A stretch of 64,000 nucleotides of DNA from JAAYJG01 sp964450305 (GTDB lineage: Bacteria; Bacillota; Clostridia; DSM-8532), in the NCBI GenBank assembly GCA_964450305.1, contig CAYVFB010000002.1:1-64000 (forward strand), given 5' to 3'. This document shows positions 33,096 through 41,570 of this stretch, piece after piece (the first letter of the stretch is position 1; each line of letters begins with the position of its first letter). The position numbers and the translations under genes were made by a program. Below the pieces are notes generated by a model. The model ran no database searches. It had not been told where the DNA came from and saw only the letters and a list, made by a program, of their open reading frames with translations.

Positions 33096-35024
33096 CTATG
33101 AGAGCTGACAGCCAACGGGGATGTCGTCTGAAACCGTAGCGAGCACCAGCCGGTTGTCCTCTTTGTCCGTAGCCGCCAGAATCATCCCCTGGGATTCGAT
33201 TCCCATCAGCTTGGCGGGCTTCAGGTTTGCAATCAGAATCACCTTTTTGCCCACCATTTCCTCGGCGGTGTAATGCTTTGCAATGCCCGACACCACCTGC
33301 CTTGTTTCAAGACCGATATCCACCTGCAGCTTTAGCAGCTTGTCGGATTTTTCAACCTTTTCACAGGAAATAACCTGCGCAACCCTGAGATCCAGCTTTG
33401 CGAAATCATCGATGGTGATCTGCGGCCTCAGCTCGGGCAGTTGTTTCTTCTGCACAGGCGCGGTAACCTTTTCAAGCTCCTTCAATTCTTTTTCCAAATC
33501 AATTCTTGGGAATATCACCTCTCCGGGTGCAACGGGGTTTCGTTCAATCCTGCCCCATTGCTTTGCGCTGTCCCAGCTGCGGCAGTTTTCACCAACCCCA
33601 AGCTGCTGCCAGATTTTTTCAGGCGTCTCAGGCATGAAGGGCTGTATCAGAATGGAGACGATGCGCAGACTTTCGGCCAGGTTGTATAATACCTGTGCCA
33701 GCCTGGGTTTTTTGCTTTCATCCTTTGCCAGGATCCACGGAGTGGTTTCATCGATATATTTATTGGTTCTGGATACGGCCTTCCAGATCTCCTGCAGCGC
33801 AGTGCTGAACTGAAGCTGATCAAGGAGCGTCTCTACCTTTTGTGGTGTTTCCATGACCACCCGCTTCAGATCATTATCCTGCTCGTTCATTTCCATGGTT
33901 TCGGGCAGCGTTCCGCCAAAATATTTCTGAACCATCGCAACGGTTCTGGAGACGAGGTTTCCCAAATCATTGGCCAGATCGGAATTGATGCGCTGGATCA
34001 ACGCTTCGTTTGAGAACACCCCATCGGAGCCAAAGGGAACCTCTCGCAACAAAAAGTATCGGATAGCGTCCAGCCCGTATTTTTCAATCAATACCACCGG
34101 GTCGACCACATTACCCTTGGATTTTGACATCTTCCCGCCTTCAAGAACAAGCCAGCCGTGACCATATACCTGACTGGGCAGCGGAAGCTCAAGGGCCATC
34201 AGCATCGCAGGCCATATGATCGTATGGAACCTTACGATTTCCTTGCCGACCAGGTGTACATCCGCAGGCCAGTAGCGGTGAAAATGCCCGTCATTGTCTG
34301 ACAGGTAACCCAGGGCGGTGATGTAGTTTGATAATGCATCTATCCAAACATATACCACATGCTTATCATCAAAGGTAACCGGAATGCCCCATTTGAAGGA
34401 TGTGCGGGACACGCACAGGTCATCCAGGCCGGGCTTGATGAAGTTGTTGATCATTTCATTTTTTCTGGAAACAGGCTGAATGAAATCCGGATGTTCATCC
34501 AGATATTGCATCAGGCGATCCTGATATTTTGACAGACGGAAGAAATAGCTCTCTTCCCGGGTTAATTCAACGTCCCTGCCGCAGTCCGGACACTTTCCGT
34601 CCTTGAGCTGGGTTTCTGTCCAGAAGGATTCGCATGGCGTGCAGTACCATCCCTCGTATTCGCTTTTATAGATATCACCCTTATCATACAGCTTCTTAAA
34701 GATTTTCTGAACAGCCTGCACGTGCTCGTCATCGGTGGTGCGAATGAACTTGTCATGGGTGATTTTCATCATCTGCCACAAATCTTTGATGCCGGCAACG
34801 ATCTTATCCACATATTCCTTCGGTGTTACCCCTTCCTTTTGGGCAATCCGTTCGATTTTCTGGCCATGCTCATCGGTTCCCGTCAGGAACATCACATCAT
34901 AGCCCTGAAGCCTTTTGTACCTGGCCATGGTATCGGCGGCCACAGTCGTATAGGAATGGCCAATATGAAGCTTCCCGCTGGGATAATAGATGGGCGTTGT
35001 AATATAGTATTTTCCTTGTTTCAC
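33096..35024 (-). CDS. metG: Methionyl-tRNA synthetase
   Basis: 642-residue class I synthetase. HIGHS motif as KLHIGHSYTT (19-28), zinc site CTPCESF..CPDC, and KMSKSKGNVVDP near 300 are present. A C-terminal tRNA-binding EMAP/Trbp111 domain (about 535-642, FAKLDLRVAQVISCEKVEKSDKLLKLQVDIG) is fused, as in the Bacillus type. The start is GTG 35024 with GGGAGG eight bases upstream. It heads a likely metG-tatD unit. Confidence 0.97.
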   Translation of the reverse strand: MKQGKYYITTPIYYPSGKLHIGHSYTTVAADTMARYKRLQGYDVMFLTGTDEHGQKIERIAQKEGVTPKEYVDKIVAGIKDLWQMMKITHDKFIRTTDDEHVQAVQKIFKKLYDKGDIYKSEYEGWYCTPCESFWTETQLKDGKCPDCGRDVELTREESYFFRLSKYQDRLMQYLDEHPDFIQPVSRKNEMINNFIKPGLDDLCVSRTSFKWGIPVTFDDKHVVYVWIDALSNYITALGYLSDNDGHFHRYWPADVHLVGKEIVRFHTIIWPAMLMALELPLPSQVYGHGWLVLEGGKMSKSKGNVVDPVVLIEKYGLDAIRYFLLREVPFGSDGVFSNEALIQRINSDLANDLGNLVSRTVAMVQKYFGGTLPETMEMNEQDNDLKRVVMETPQKVETLLDQLQFSTALQEIWKAVSRTNKYIDETTPWILAKDESKKPRLAQVLYNLAESLRIVSILIQPFMPETPEKIWQQLGVGENCRSWDSAKQWGRIERNPVAPGEVIFPRIDLEKELKELEKVTAPVQKKQLPELRPQITIDDFAKLDLRVAQVISCEKVEKSDKLLKLQVDIGLETRQVVSGIAKHYTAEEMVGKKVILIANLKPAKLMGIESQGMILAATDKEDNRLVLATVSDDIPVGCQLS

Positions 35025-35141
35025 TATCGTTTCCTCCCGTAATGCACGGTTTATCTGTTTCTATACTAACTTAATCCAACTCTTTTTTCAAGACAAGGTT
35101 TACCAGAAGCCGTCGCCAATGACATATAGCCAGTTACTGCT

Positions 35142-35265
35142 CACCCCCCTTTAGTAAGTACATCATTTGCTGCAGAGGAATGTGTTTTATCCTGGGTGCA
35201 GCGAAAGTACCAGACAGGAGTATTGCGAGATCCTTCACTTCGTTCAGCAGGCTGCGCATGCAGTC
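35142..35265 (+). repeat. Dispersed palindromic repeat, copy R3
   Basis: CACCCCCCTTTAGTAAGT, then ATGTGTTTTATCCTGGGTGCAGCGAA, GAGATCCTTCACTTCGTTCAGCAGGCTGCG. Lies between metG and ispF (gap 35025-35467), where no gene is seen. Confidence 0.75.
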
Positions 35266-35467
35266 TCCCTCGGCCAGGGTGCTGCCAAACAACACGAAGC
35301 TTAAGCAGGTTTCGCAGGAGTAACGATGGCAATTGCGTTTGGTGATAGTTATTATCATTCTGAGAGGATCTTACTCAGGTTTTTCACCCCACTGGCTTGA
35401 ATTTACCATTTCCTTGCGATATCCTGTATACAGCGACATGAAAGGATTAGCAAAACGGAGGTGGATG

Positions 35468-35938
35468 ATGGTCAGGGTTTCCATTGGGCAGGACAGTCAC
35501 AGGTTCGATTTTGATAACAGCGAAAAGAAACTGATATTAGGCGGTATCGTCCTGGAAGGACCTTCCCTGATGGGAAACAGCGATGCCGATGTGGTGCTGC
35601 ATGCTCTGACGAATGCCGTGTCCGGGGTTACGGGAGTGAATATTCTTGGTGCCATCGCCGACAAAATGTGCCTGGAGGACGGCATCACCGACAGCAGCGC
35701 ATATCTTGCCGAAGCGCTGAAGCACCTGAAGGGGAGCATCAACCATGTATCGTTCTCCATCGAGTGTCTTGTTCCAAAGCTTTCTGCGCATATTCCCAGG
35801 ATGAAAGCACAAATTGCTCAGCTTTTAAGTATTGATGTATCGAATATTGGTATAACTGCGACCACGGGGGAAGGTTTGACCGATTTTGGCTTGGGTCTTG
35901 GTATTCAATGCTTTTGTGTGCTTACGGTATCCGATTGA
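35468..35938 (+). CDS. ispF: Divergent 2-C-methyl-D-erythritol 2,4-cyclodiphosphate synthase (IspF-like)
   Basis: 156-residue member of the YgbB/IspF family of the MEP isoprenoid pathway. The metal DxH is kept as GQDSHRF, and the second histidine in NSDADVVLHALTNAV. Compared with my memory of E. coli IspF, the HSDGD histidine is Asn here, the LTDAL aspartate is Asn, the FPDTD region is replaced by MCLEDG, and TTTEKLG is TTGEGLT. This could be a sub-family with altered chemistry or a paralogue. The start is ATG 35468, six bases after GGAGG; an ATG one codon earlier is also possible. Confidence 0.8.
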   Translation: MVRVSIGQDSHRFDFDNSEKKLILGGIVLEGPSLMGNSDADVVLHALTNAVSGVTGVNILGAIADKMCLEDGITDSSAYLAEALKHLKGSINHVSFSIECLVPKLSAHIPRMKAQIAQLLSIDVSNIGITATTGEGLTDFGLGLGIQCFCVLTVSD

Positions 35939-36080
35939 TTGCTATGGGGCTTAAGCCCTGAACAGCAAATGTTCTCCAACATCTGATAATATTATTGTAC
36001 ACGGCATGGTGACTTTTATCTTCCCAGTATGCCAGCGCTGAAGGTGGGATGATTAAAGCCCTTTGCAGCACCCATATCAC

Positions 36081-36124
36081 AAAAAACCCTCAGCCCGGTG
36101 TTATCCATCGCTGAGGGGGTTTTC
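36081..36124. terminator. Bidirectional terminator between ispF and rex
   Basis: CCCTCAGC / GCTGAGGG (36087-36094 with 36110-36117), with six As on the left and GGTTTT on the right. It serves two convergent genes. Confidence 0.85.
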
Positions 36125-36130
36125 CCTTTC

Positions 36131-36763
36131 CTATTCCAGTTCCATTTCTTTGAGCCTGTAGCCTAAAACCATTAATCCATCGCTGAGGTGAACATTTTCT
36201 ATAACGGTATTTCCTGAAAGCTTTAAATCCTGTGGAGAAAAGTTCCAGATCCCCCTCACCCCAAGGGCTACCACCTTTTCGGCCACTTCGGAGATGATTT
36301 GGTTGGGAACTGTAAGGATGGCGATGTCTACTTTGTTTTGCTTAGTAAAATTCTCTAACTGATCAATATGCAATATTTTTAAGCCTTTGATCTCTTTTCC
36401 GACGCGATCAGGGTTGATATCGAAAACACCAATCAGATCGTAGCCCCGTTTTTGAAAGTTCGAGTAGTTTGCCAGCGCATTGCCCATGTTGCCTGCGCCA
36501 ATAATGATGGTGCTGAACCTTTTGTCCACACCGAGGATTTTACCAATTTCCTTGTAGAGGGACTCGACATTGTACCCATAGCCCTGTTGACCGAAGCCTC
36601 CAAAGCAGTTAAGATCCTGGCGGATTTGAGATGCGGTAATCCCCATGCGCTCGCTGAGCTCTTTGGATGAAATTCTTTTAATATCCACCCTTAACAGATC
36701 GGTTAAGTATCTGAAATATCTGGGTAATCTTCGGATGACGGCCATGGATATCTTTTTTTCCAT
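36131..36763 (-). CDS. rex: Redox-sensing transcriptional repressor Rex
   Basis: 210-residue NADH/NAD+-sensing repressor that controls fermentation genes in Firmicutes. A winged-helix DNA-binding domain (about 1-80: AVIRRLPRYFRYLTDLL, RISSKELSERMGITASQIRQDLNCFGGFGQQGYGYNVE) is followed by a Rossmann domain with IIIGAGNMGNALANY and a C-terminal swapped helix. The start is ATG 36763 (MEKKISMAVIRRLPRY) with GGGGGAG upstream; the longer frame adds 14 residues. Confidence 0.97.
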   Translation of the reverse strand: MEKKISMAVIRRLPRYFRYLTDLLRVDIKRISSKELSERMGITASQIRQDLNCFGGFGQQGYGYNVESLYKEIGKILGVDKRFSTIIIGAGNMGNALANYSNFQKRGYDLIGVFDINPDRVGKEIKGLKILHIDQLENFTKQNKVDIAILTVPNQIISEVAEKVVALGVRGIWNFSPQDLKLSGNTVIENVHLSDGLMVLGYRLKEMELE

Positions 36764-36803
36764 ATGCTCTCCCCCTGTAAAATTTCTGTAAAAGACTGGA
36801 TTC

Positions 36804-36833
36804 ATTATATCATCTTTGTGATTTTTTTGTCAA
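36804..36833 (-). promoter_or_regulatory. rex promoter with possible Rex half-site
   Basis: TTGACA (36833-36828), 18 bases, TATAAT (36809-36804): both boxes are consensus. Read on the plus strand, TTGTGA-TTTTTT-TGTCAA spans the spacer and -35; the left half matches the Rex site TTGTGAAWWWWTTCACAA and the right half is only partial, so autorepression is possible but unproven. The rest of 36834-37110 shows nothing recognisable. Confidence 0.7.
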
Positions 36834-37110
36834 GGTTTGTTATAAATTCCCCAAACTATGCATGATATGCTGTTGGCAAGGGTTTACTCGTTTTTATTTC
36901 CCAATTTTACGTTTGAAGGGTTGAAAAAATCACTGATTCTCATGAAACGAAAAACCTTTGGCCGCAAGGCAATCCGGTTCCCGGACAACCACAAAAGCAA
37001 GGATGGAACCTGAAGGAGCGTACCTGCTGGAACGCTTCTTCAGGGAAATGGCCCATTAAACTGAAAATATATCCGGTGATGAGCACCCAACTGAAATAAA
37101 TGCTCTGCGA

Positions 37111-37241
37111 GGAGACCGTTCGGAAAAGTATATTTATTTTTAAGACACTACTTTTCATGGCTTGAAACCCGCATAATTCCGCTCATTATTACATATTTAT
37201 GCGTGTTTCTAAAGAATAAACAGACTTTCCGAGCCGGCTCC
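37111..37241. repeat. MITE-like element, copy M2
   Basis: 131 bp, starting GGAGACCGTTCGGAAAAG and ending CTTTCCGAGCCGGCTCC, with internal GAAACCCGCATA / TATGCGTGTTTC (one mismatch). Same orientation as M1 and M3. It begins 11 bases past the hisF stop. Confidence 0.85.
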
Positions 37242-37252
37242 CAGTATGATAT

Positions 37253-38014
37253 TTACAGCCTGACATCAATTCCTTCCTGGCGGAGGTAACGCTTTAGCTC
37301 CATAATGTTGATCTCCCCAAAATGGAACAGTGACGCCGCCAAAACAGCATCCGCTTTTCCGATGGTAATCGCGTCACGAAAATGCTCCTTCGTTCCTGCA
37401 CCACCCGACGCAGTAACAGGTATTTTTACGGCTTGGGCAACCTGGCGCGTTAACTCCAAATCGTATCCAAGCTTTGTTCCGTCCCGATCCATGCTGGTCA
37501 GAAGAATTTCCCCGGCACCCAGCTTTTCCGTCTTTACGGCCCACTCTATCGCATCGAGGCCAGTATTGATTCTGCCTCCGCCGATATAGACATCCCAGCC
37601 CGATCCATCTTCTCTTGTCTTTACATCGATTGCTGCCACAACACATTGACTGCCAAAACGCTGGGCGGCTTCAGAAATAAACTCCGGACGTTTAACCGCC
37701 GCAGAATTTATACCAACTTTATCTGCGCCGGCAAGGAGGATCTCCTGGATATCTTCCACGGTTCGTATGCCGCCGCCAACGGTGAAGGGTATAGAAACCT
37801 GTTCCGCCACACGGGCAACCGTATCCACAATGGTTTTGCGGTTTTCATGGGTAGCCGTGATATCCAGAAAGGTTAATTCGTCTGCTCCTGAGTTAACATA
37901 AGCTGCAGCACAGGCCACCGGATCACCGGCGTCCACCAGGTTCACAAAGTTGATGCCCTTGACGACCCGTCCATTATATATATCCAGGCAGGGGATAATT
38001 TTTTTCGTCAGCAT
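37253..38014 (-). CDS. hisF: Imidazole glycerol phosphate synthase cyclase subunit
   Basis: 253-residue TIM barrel of histidine synthesis that uses ammonia from HisH. MLTKKIIPCLDIYNGRVVKGINFVNL has the catalytic Asp of CLD; VGGGIRTVEDIQEILLAGADKVGINSAAVKRP, ILLTSMDRDGTKLGYDLEL with the second catalytic Asp, and PVTASGGAGTKEHF follow. The start is ATG 38014 after GGAGG; a longer frame adds 30 residues. No other his gene is in view on either side; the scaffold gap lies 134 bases upstream. Confidence 0.96.
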   Translation of the reverse strand: MLTKKIIPCLDIYNGRVVKGINFVNLVDAGDPVACAAAYVNSGADELTFLDITATHENRKTIVDTVARVAEQVSIPFTVGGGIRTVEDIQEILLAGADKVGINSAAVKRPEFISEAAQRFGSQCVVAAIDVKTREDGSGWDVYIGGGRINTGLDAIEWAVKTEKLGAGEILLTSMDRDGTKLGYDLELTRQVAQAVKIPVTASGGAGTKEHFRDAITIGKADAVLAASLFHFGEINIMELKRYLRQEGIDVRL

Positions 38015-38092
38015 ACAGTTTCCTCCATTCCAAATTAATCTGATGATATATTTTATAGCAACAGGAGCAATTGCGCAAGCAATTGCTACACA

Positions 38093-38302
38093 CCCGGGAT
38101 GCATGGGCGAGCAGTAAGCTTTAGCTTACGACCAGCCCGGGATGCATNNNNNNNNNNNNNNNNNNNNNNNNNNNNNNNNNNNNNNNNNNNNNNNNNNNNN
38201 NNNNNNNNNNNNNNNNNNNNNNNNNNNNNNNNNNNNNNNNNNNNNNNCCCGGGATGCATGGGCGAGCAGTAAGCTTTAGCTTACGACCAGCCCGGGATGC
38301 AT
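38093..38302. repeat. 43-bp tandem repeat interrupted by a 100-N scaffold gap
   Basis: The unit CCCGGGATGCAT-GGGCGAGCAG-TAAGCTTTAGCTTA-CGACCAG (43 bases) is seen once plus 12 bases on each side of the N run (38093-38147 and 38248-38302; the two 55-base flanks are identical). The unit holds an inverted repeat TAAGCT / AGCTTA. Copy number is unknown. The N run (38148-38247) is exactly 100, a filler length. Confidence 0.85.
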
Positions 38303-38307
38303 CTGAT

Positions 38308-38419
38308 TTATCGCGAGCGCAGCGATGTCATCCTGAGTGCAACGAAGGATCTCTCCAGGAGTAATACGAGCTCCTTCACCCCGTTCAGCAGTCTACGCCT
38401 GTTTACTTTAAACAATAAC
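38308..38419 (+). repeat. Dispersed palindromic repeat, copy R4
   Basis: Contains TTTATCGCGAGCGCAGCGATGTCATCCTGAGTG, AACGAAGGATCT, GAGCTCCTTCACCCCGTTCAGCAG and CGCCTGTTTAC. It follows the 43-bp tandem repeat directly. Confidence 0.75.
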
Positions 38420-38466
38420 ACGTAGGATGCACAAAATTTTTCCTTTCGCGTGCATATTTTGACAAG

Positions 38467-38501
38467 ACAATACTTACTTATTTTGCGTATTGTACTATAA
38501 T
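38467..38501 (+). promoter_or_regulatory. Promoter with inverted-repeat operator candidate before the AIM24-like gene
   Basis: TATAAT at 38496-38501; the -35 region is weak. A perfect 7-bp inverted repeat ACAATAC (38467-38473) / GTATTGT (38487-38493), 13 bases apart, covers the -35 to spacer region, where a repressor could bind. The MITE-like copy M3 starts 8 bases after the -10 box and would form the 5' untranslated region. Confidence 0.45.
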
Positions 38502-38508
38502 AACCCTA

Positions 38509-38634
38509 GGAGACCGTTCTGGAAAGCATATTTATTCATAAGACATTTCATGTCTTGAAACCCGCATAGTTCCGTTCGTTTTTACATGTTTATGTGTGTT
38601 TCTAAAGGATAAACAGACTTTCCGAGCCGGCTCC
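38509..38634. repeat. MITE-like element, copy M3
   Basis: 126 bp, GGAGACCGTTCTGGAAAG at the left and CTTTCCGAGCCGGCTCC at the right, with a central inverted repeat around GAAACCCGCATA / TATGTGTGTTTC. It ends 34 bases before the downstream start codon. Confidence 0.85.
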
Positions 38635-38668
38635 CAGATACTGATGTAGAAATTTTCGAGGAGGTAGA

Positions 38669-39742
38669 ATGATGATTTGTCCAAGTTGTGGCGCTCAATT
38701 AGCAGCAACCGCAAAGTTTTGCACAACATGCGGAGCCAGAATGGGAGGAATTGCACCTATCCCGGCCAGCAGCCCGCAGCCTGCTGGTGACCCCGGGTAT
38801 AGCGGCAGTAATCTATCCGGTACATACCAGAGCGGGGATTCATCAGACAGATATTCCACTGCTGGTTCCGGTGCATACACCGGAGCAAATCCGTCAGGCG
38901 GATATGCAGGAAATAACCCGGCAGGTGGGAAGAGAATGCAGAAGGCTGATGAAGTAGAGTTTAAAATTTATGGTGAAGACATCCAGTTTGTTGAAATCAT
39001 GCTGGATCCCGGCGAAACAGTTATTGCAGAGGCTGGGGCCATGATGTATATGGACAGTGCTATCCAGATGGACACTGTTTTCGGAGATGGCTCGGGCAAG
39101 GAAGGTAAAGATTTGATGGGTAAGCTGTTTTCGGGTGCAAAACGCCTGATCACAGGGGAAAGCCTGTTTATGACCGCCTTTACCAATACTGGAAACGAAA
39201 AACGCTGCCTGTCCTTTGCTGCACCATACCCGGGCACGGTTGTTCCCTTTGATCTGGGGGATTACGGCGGAATGCTGATATGCCAAAAAGATTCCTTCCT
39301 TTGTGCTGCAAAGGGAATCTCCGTAGGTATCGCCTTCCAGAAGAAAATAGGTGTCGGCCTTTTCGGCGGAGAAGGCTTCATTATGCAAAAGCTTGAGGGC
39401 GATGGCCTTGCATTTATGCATGCGGGCGGTACGATTATTAAAAAGGAATTGATGCCCGGTGAAGTCCTGATGCTTGATACAGGCTGCCTTGTGGCCATGA
39501 GCCCTACGATCAATTATGATATTCAGTTCGCTGGAAATATCAAAACGGCCTTATTCGGCGGCGAAGGTTTATCCCTGGCAAAGCTGACAGGACCGGGGAC
39601 CGTTTGGCTTCAATCCCTGCCATTCTCAAGGCTTGCAGACAGAATCTATTCCGCATCAAAAGCAGGCGGAGGCAAAGGCCGTGAAGAAGGCAGCATTCTC
39701 GGTAACATTGGCATTGGCAATTTCTTTGGCGGAAACGGCTAA
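38669..39742 (+). CDS. AIM24/TIGR00266-family protein with N-terminal zinc ribbon
   Basis: 357 residues. A zinc ribbon with Cys4, Cys7, Cys18, Cys21 (ICPSCGAQLA..FCTTCGARM) is followed by a Gly/Ser/Tyr/Pro-rich linker (about 28-85) and an AIM24 domain (about 93-340), seen in FKIYGEDIQFVEIMLDPGETVIAEAGAMMYMD, GFIMQKLEGDGLAFMHAGGTIIKKEL and GPGTVWLQSLP. The family forms a double beta-roll; bacterial members have no firm function. Two adjacent ATGs (38669, 38672) follow GGAGG; the second has better spacing. A terminator follows. Confidence 0.9.
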   Translation: MMICPSCGAQLAATAKFCTTCGARMGGIAPIPASSPQPAGDPGYSGSNLSGTYQSGDSSDRYSTAGSGAYTGANPSGGYAGNNPAGGKRMQKADEVEFKIYGEDIQFVEIMLDPGETVIAEAGAMMYMDSAIQMDTVFGDGSGKEGKDLMGKLFSGAKRLITGESLFMTAFTNTGNEKRCLSFAAPYPGTVVPFDLGDYGGMLICQKDSFLCAAKGISVGIAFQKKIGVGLFGGEGFIMQKLEGDGLAFMHAGGTIIKKELMPGEVLMLDTGCLVAMSPTINYDIQFAGNIKTALFGGEGLSLAKLTGPGTVWLQSLPFSRLADRIYSASKAGGGKGREEGSILGNIGIGNFFGGNG

Positions 39743-39780
39743 GGAACAAGTTTTTGTTTGATGCGTATTGACAGACATAA

Positions 39781-39820
39781 CCCCTCGATTCCTTTAGGAA
39801 TCGGGGGGGTTTTGTTTTTA
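39781..39820 (+). terminator. Terminator after the AIM24-like gene
   Basis: CCCCTCGATTCC / GGAATCGGGGGG (12-bp stem with one G-T pair, loop TTTA), then GTTTTGTTTTTA. The rest of 39821-40085 shows no gene. Confidence 0.9.
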
Positions 39821-40085
39821 CAGGCGGAGATATGCTCACCGTCTACTATGGGTAATCCGTAAACGCCACCGCGCGCTTTTTTGCCTCTGGTTTAGAATTC
39901 GACATATTTTAGGCTCTGGTAACAACGTCAGGCGGAGGATATCTTTGCCTCGTTATTTTACCTGAAACTGTGGTATATGAACTATACAATGACCGGCAAA
40001 CCATTCGGATGGTTTTTACGAACCGGAACATATTACAGAGTCTTATTGACAAACAGTACCCAGACATTGCCTTTGGAGGTTTTGA

Positions 40086-40757
40086 ATGAGCTATTTTATC
40101 ACCTTTCTTGAGGGGATCATCTCATTTATATCGCCCTGCCTGCTTCCTCTGCTGCCTGTTTATCTATCTTATTTTGCCGGGCAGAATACGCAGGATAACA
40201 AACGTAAAACCTTTGTGAATGCTGTTGGCTTTGTGGCAGGGTTTACGGTTGTTTATATTACCATGGGCGTTTTCGCAGGTTTTATCGGAAAAACATTGCA
40301 GCAGTATCAAACGTTAATTAATATCATCACCGGATTAGTTGTGATCATTTTTGGATTGAACTATATGGGCGTACTGAACCTGTCGTTTCTGAACACAGCA
40401 AAAGGACTGCAGGTAAAACAGAGAGAACCCGGGTTTTTTTCCTCACTGCTTTTCGGTTTGGTTTTTTCTATTGGATGGACCCCCTGCATCGGTGTTTTCC
40501 TTGGATCAGCACTGATGATGGCAACACAAAGCGGCAGCAGCCTGACAGGTATCCTGATGCTGTTTTGCTTTTCCATTGGTTTGGGCATCCCCTTTATCAT
40601 CAGTGCATTGTTGATTGAACGCTTAAAAACCACTTTCGATGTGATCAAGAAGAATTATAAGACCATCCATCTTGTCAGCGGGATTTTTCTTGTAGCGATT
40701 GGGGTATTAATGGCTACAGGAGCTTTAGGGAAGTATTTGTCCTGGATAACCGGGTAA
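40086..40757 (+). CDS. ccdA: CcdA-type thiol-disulfide transporter
   Basis: 223 residues with six membrane segments. It carries reducing power from cytoplasmic thioredoxin to the outer side. The two working cysteines are in FISPCLLPLLPVYLSYFAG (helix 1) and GWTPCIGVFLGSALMMA (helix 4). GGAGG lies six bases before the ATG. It pairs with the thioredoxin-like gene 57 bases downstream. Confidence 0.94.
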   Translation: MSYFITFLEGIISFISPCLLPLLPVYLSYFAGQNTQDNKRKTFVNAVGFVAGFTVVYITMGVFAGFIGKTLQQYQTLINIITGLVVIIFGLNYMGVLNLSFLNTAKGLQVKQREPGFFSSLLFGLVFSIGWTPCIGVFLGSALMMATQSGSSLTGILMLFCFSIGLGIPFIISALLIERLKTTFDVIKKNYKTIHLVSGIFLVAIGVLMATGALGKYLSWITG

Positions 40758-40814
40758 TATGAGAACTGCTGCCGAGGTACTAATGACCAACTATATACTG
40801 TCAGGAGGAAACCG

Positions 40815-41525
40815 ATGAATTCAAAAATAAAAACACTGCTTGGAATTGTTCTTTTTATCGTATTAATGAGCGGCGCTTACTTGGCTTATAACAAACTTAG
40901 CGAGAAAAACAGGCCCGGCCTTTCAGGCCCTGCCCAAAAGGAAAACAATCCGCCACCACAGGCGGCTATACCGGATGAATCTTCAGAGCCTACAATAACA
41001 GATAATCCGGATAAACCTGCGAATGTCACCCCAACCGAATCAGCCATTCCGGATGAGGAAACTGCGAAAGAAGATGATTCGCAAACTGAAGCTGTGGAAA
41101 AACTGGCTGCTCTTGACTTTTCCGTGTACGATGCGCAAGGGAATGAAGTGAAACTGTCGGATTTCTTTGGCAAACCCATTGTCATCAACTTCTGGGCCAC
41201 CTGGTGCCCTTATTGTGTTGAGGAAATGCCGGTATTCGAGCAAGCTTTCCAGAAATATGGCAATGAGATCCAGTTTCTGATGATTGATTCTGTGGATGGT
41301 CAAAGAGAAACGCAAGCCAAGGGAGAACGCTTCATTCAGGAGGAAGGTTTCACTTTCCCTGTCTTTTTTGACACCGATGGAAGCGCAAGCTTCGCCTATG
41401 AGGTCTATTCTCTTCCGACATCAGTTTTTATTGATCCCGATGGATATGTTATTGTCTACCATCCGGGAGGACTAACCGCTGATATGCTGCAACAGGGAAT
41501 TGGATATATCTATTCGGAGGAATAG
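40815..41525 (+). CDS. Membrane-anchored TlpA/ResA-like thioredoxin
   Basis: 236 residues. A membrane helix (about 7-26) is followed by a long acidic Pro/Glu/Asp/Thr linker (about 30-95) and a thioredoxin-fold domain with NFWATWCPYCVEEMPVFEQAF, where WCPYC is the redox pair, and the cis-proline region YSLPTSVFID. It would reduce disulfides outside the membrane with electrons from CcdA, as in cytochrome c maturation or spore-coat/cell-wall work. AGGAGG lies before the ATG. Confidence 0.93.
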   Translation: MNSKIKTLLGIVLFIVLMSGAYLAYNKLSEKNRPGLSGPAQKENNPPPQAAIPDESSEPTITDNPDKPANVTPTESAIPDEETAKEDDSQTEAVEKLAALDFSVYDAQGNEVKLSDFFGKPIVINFWATWCPYCVEEMPVFEQAFQKYGNEIQFLMIDSVDGQRETQAKGERFIQEEGFTFPVFFDTDGSASFAYEVYSLPTSVFIDPDGYVIVYHPGGLTADMLQQGIGYIYSEE

Positions 41526-41570
41526 GATCAATTTCGCGATGCTTGGCATTCAGTGAGCAGTTTGGCCTAT

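Noticed and set aside
38093..38302. Possible CRISPR array around the N run
   Set aside because: The two visible copies are adjacent 43-bp units without distinct spacers, and no cas gene is near; it reads as a plain tandem repeat.
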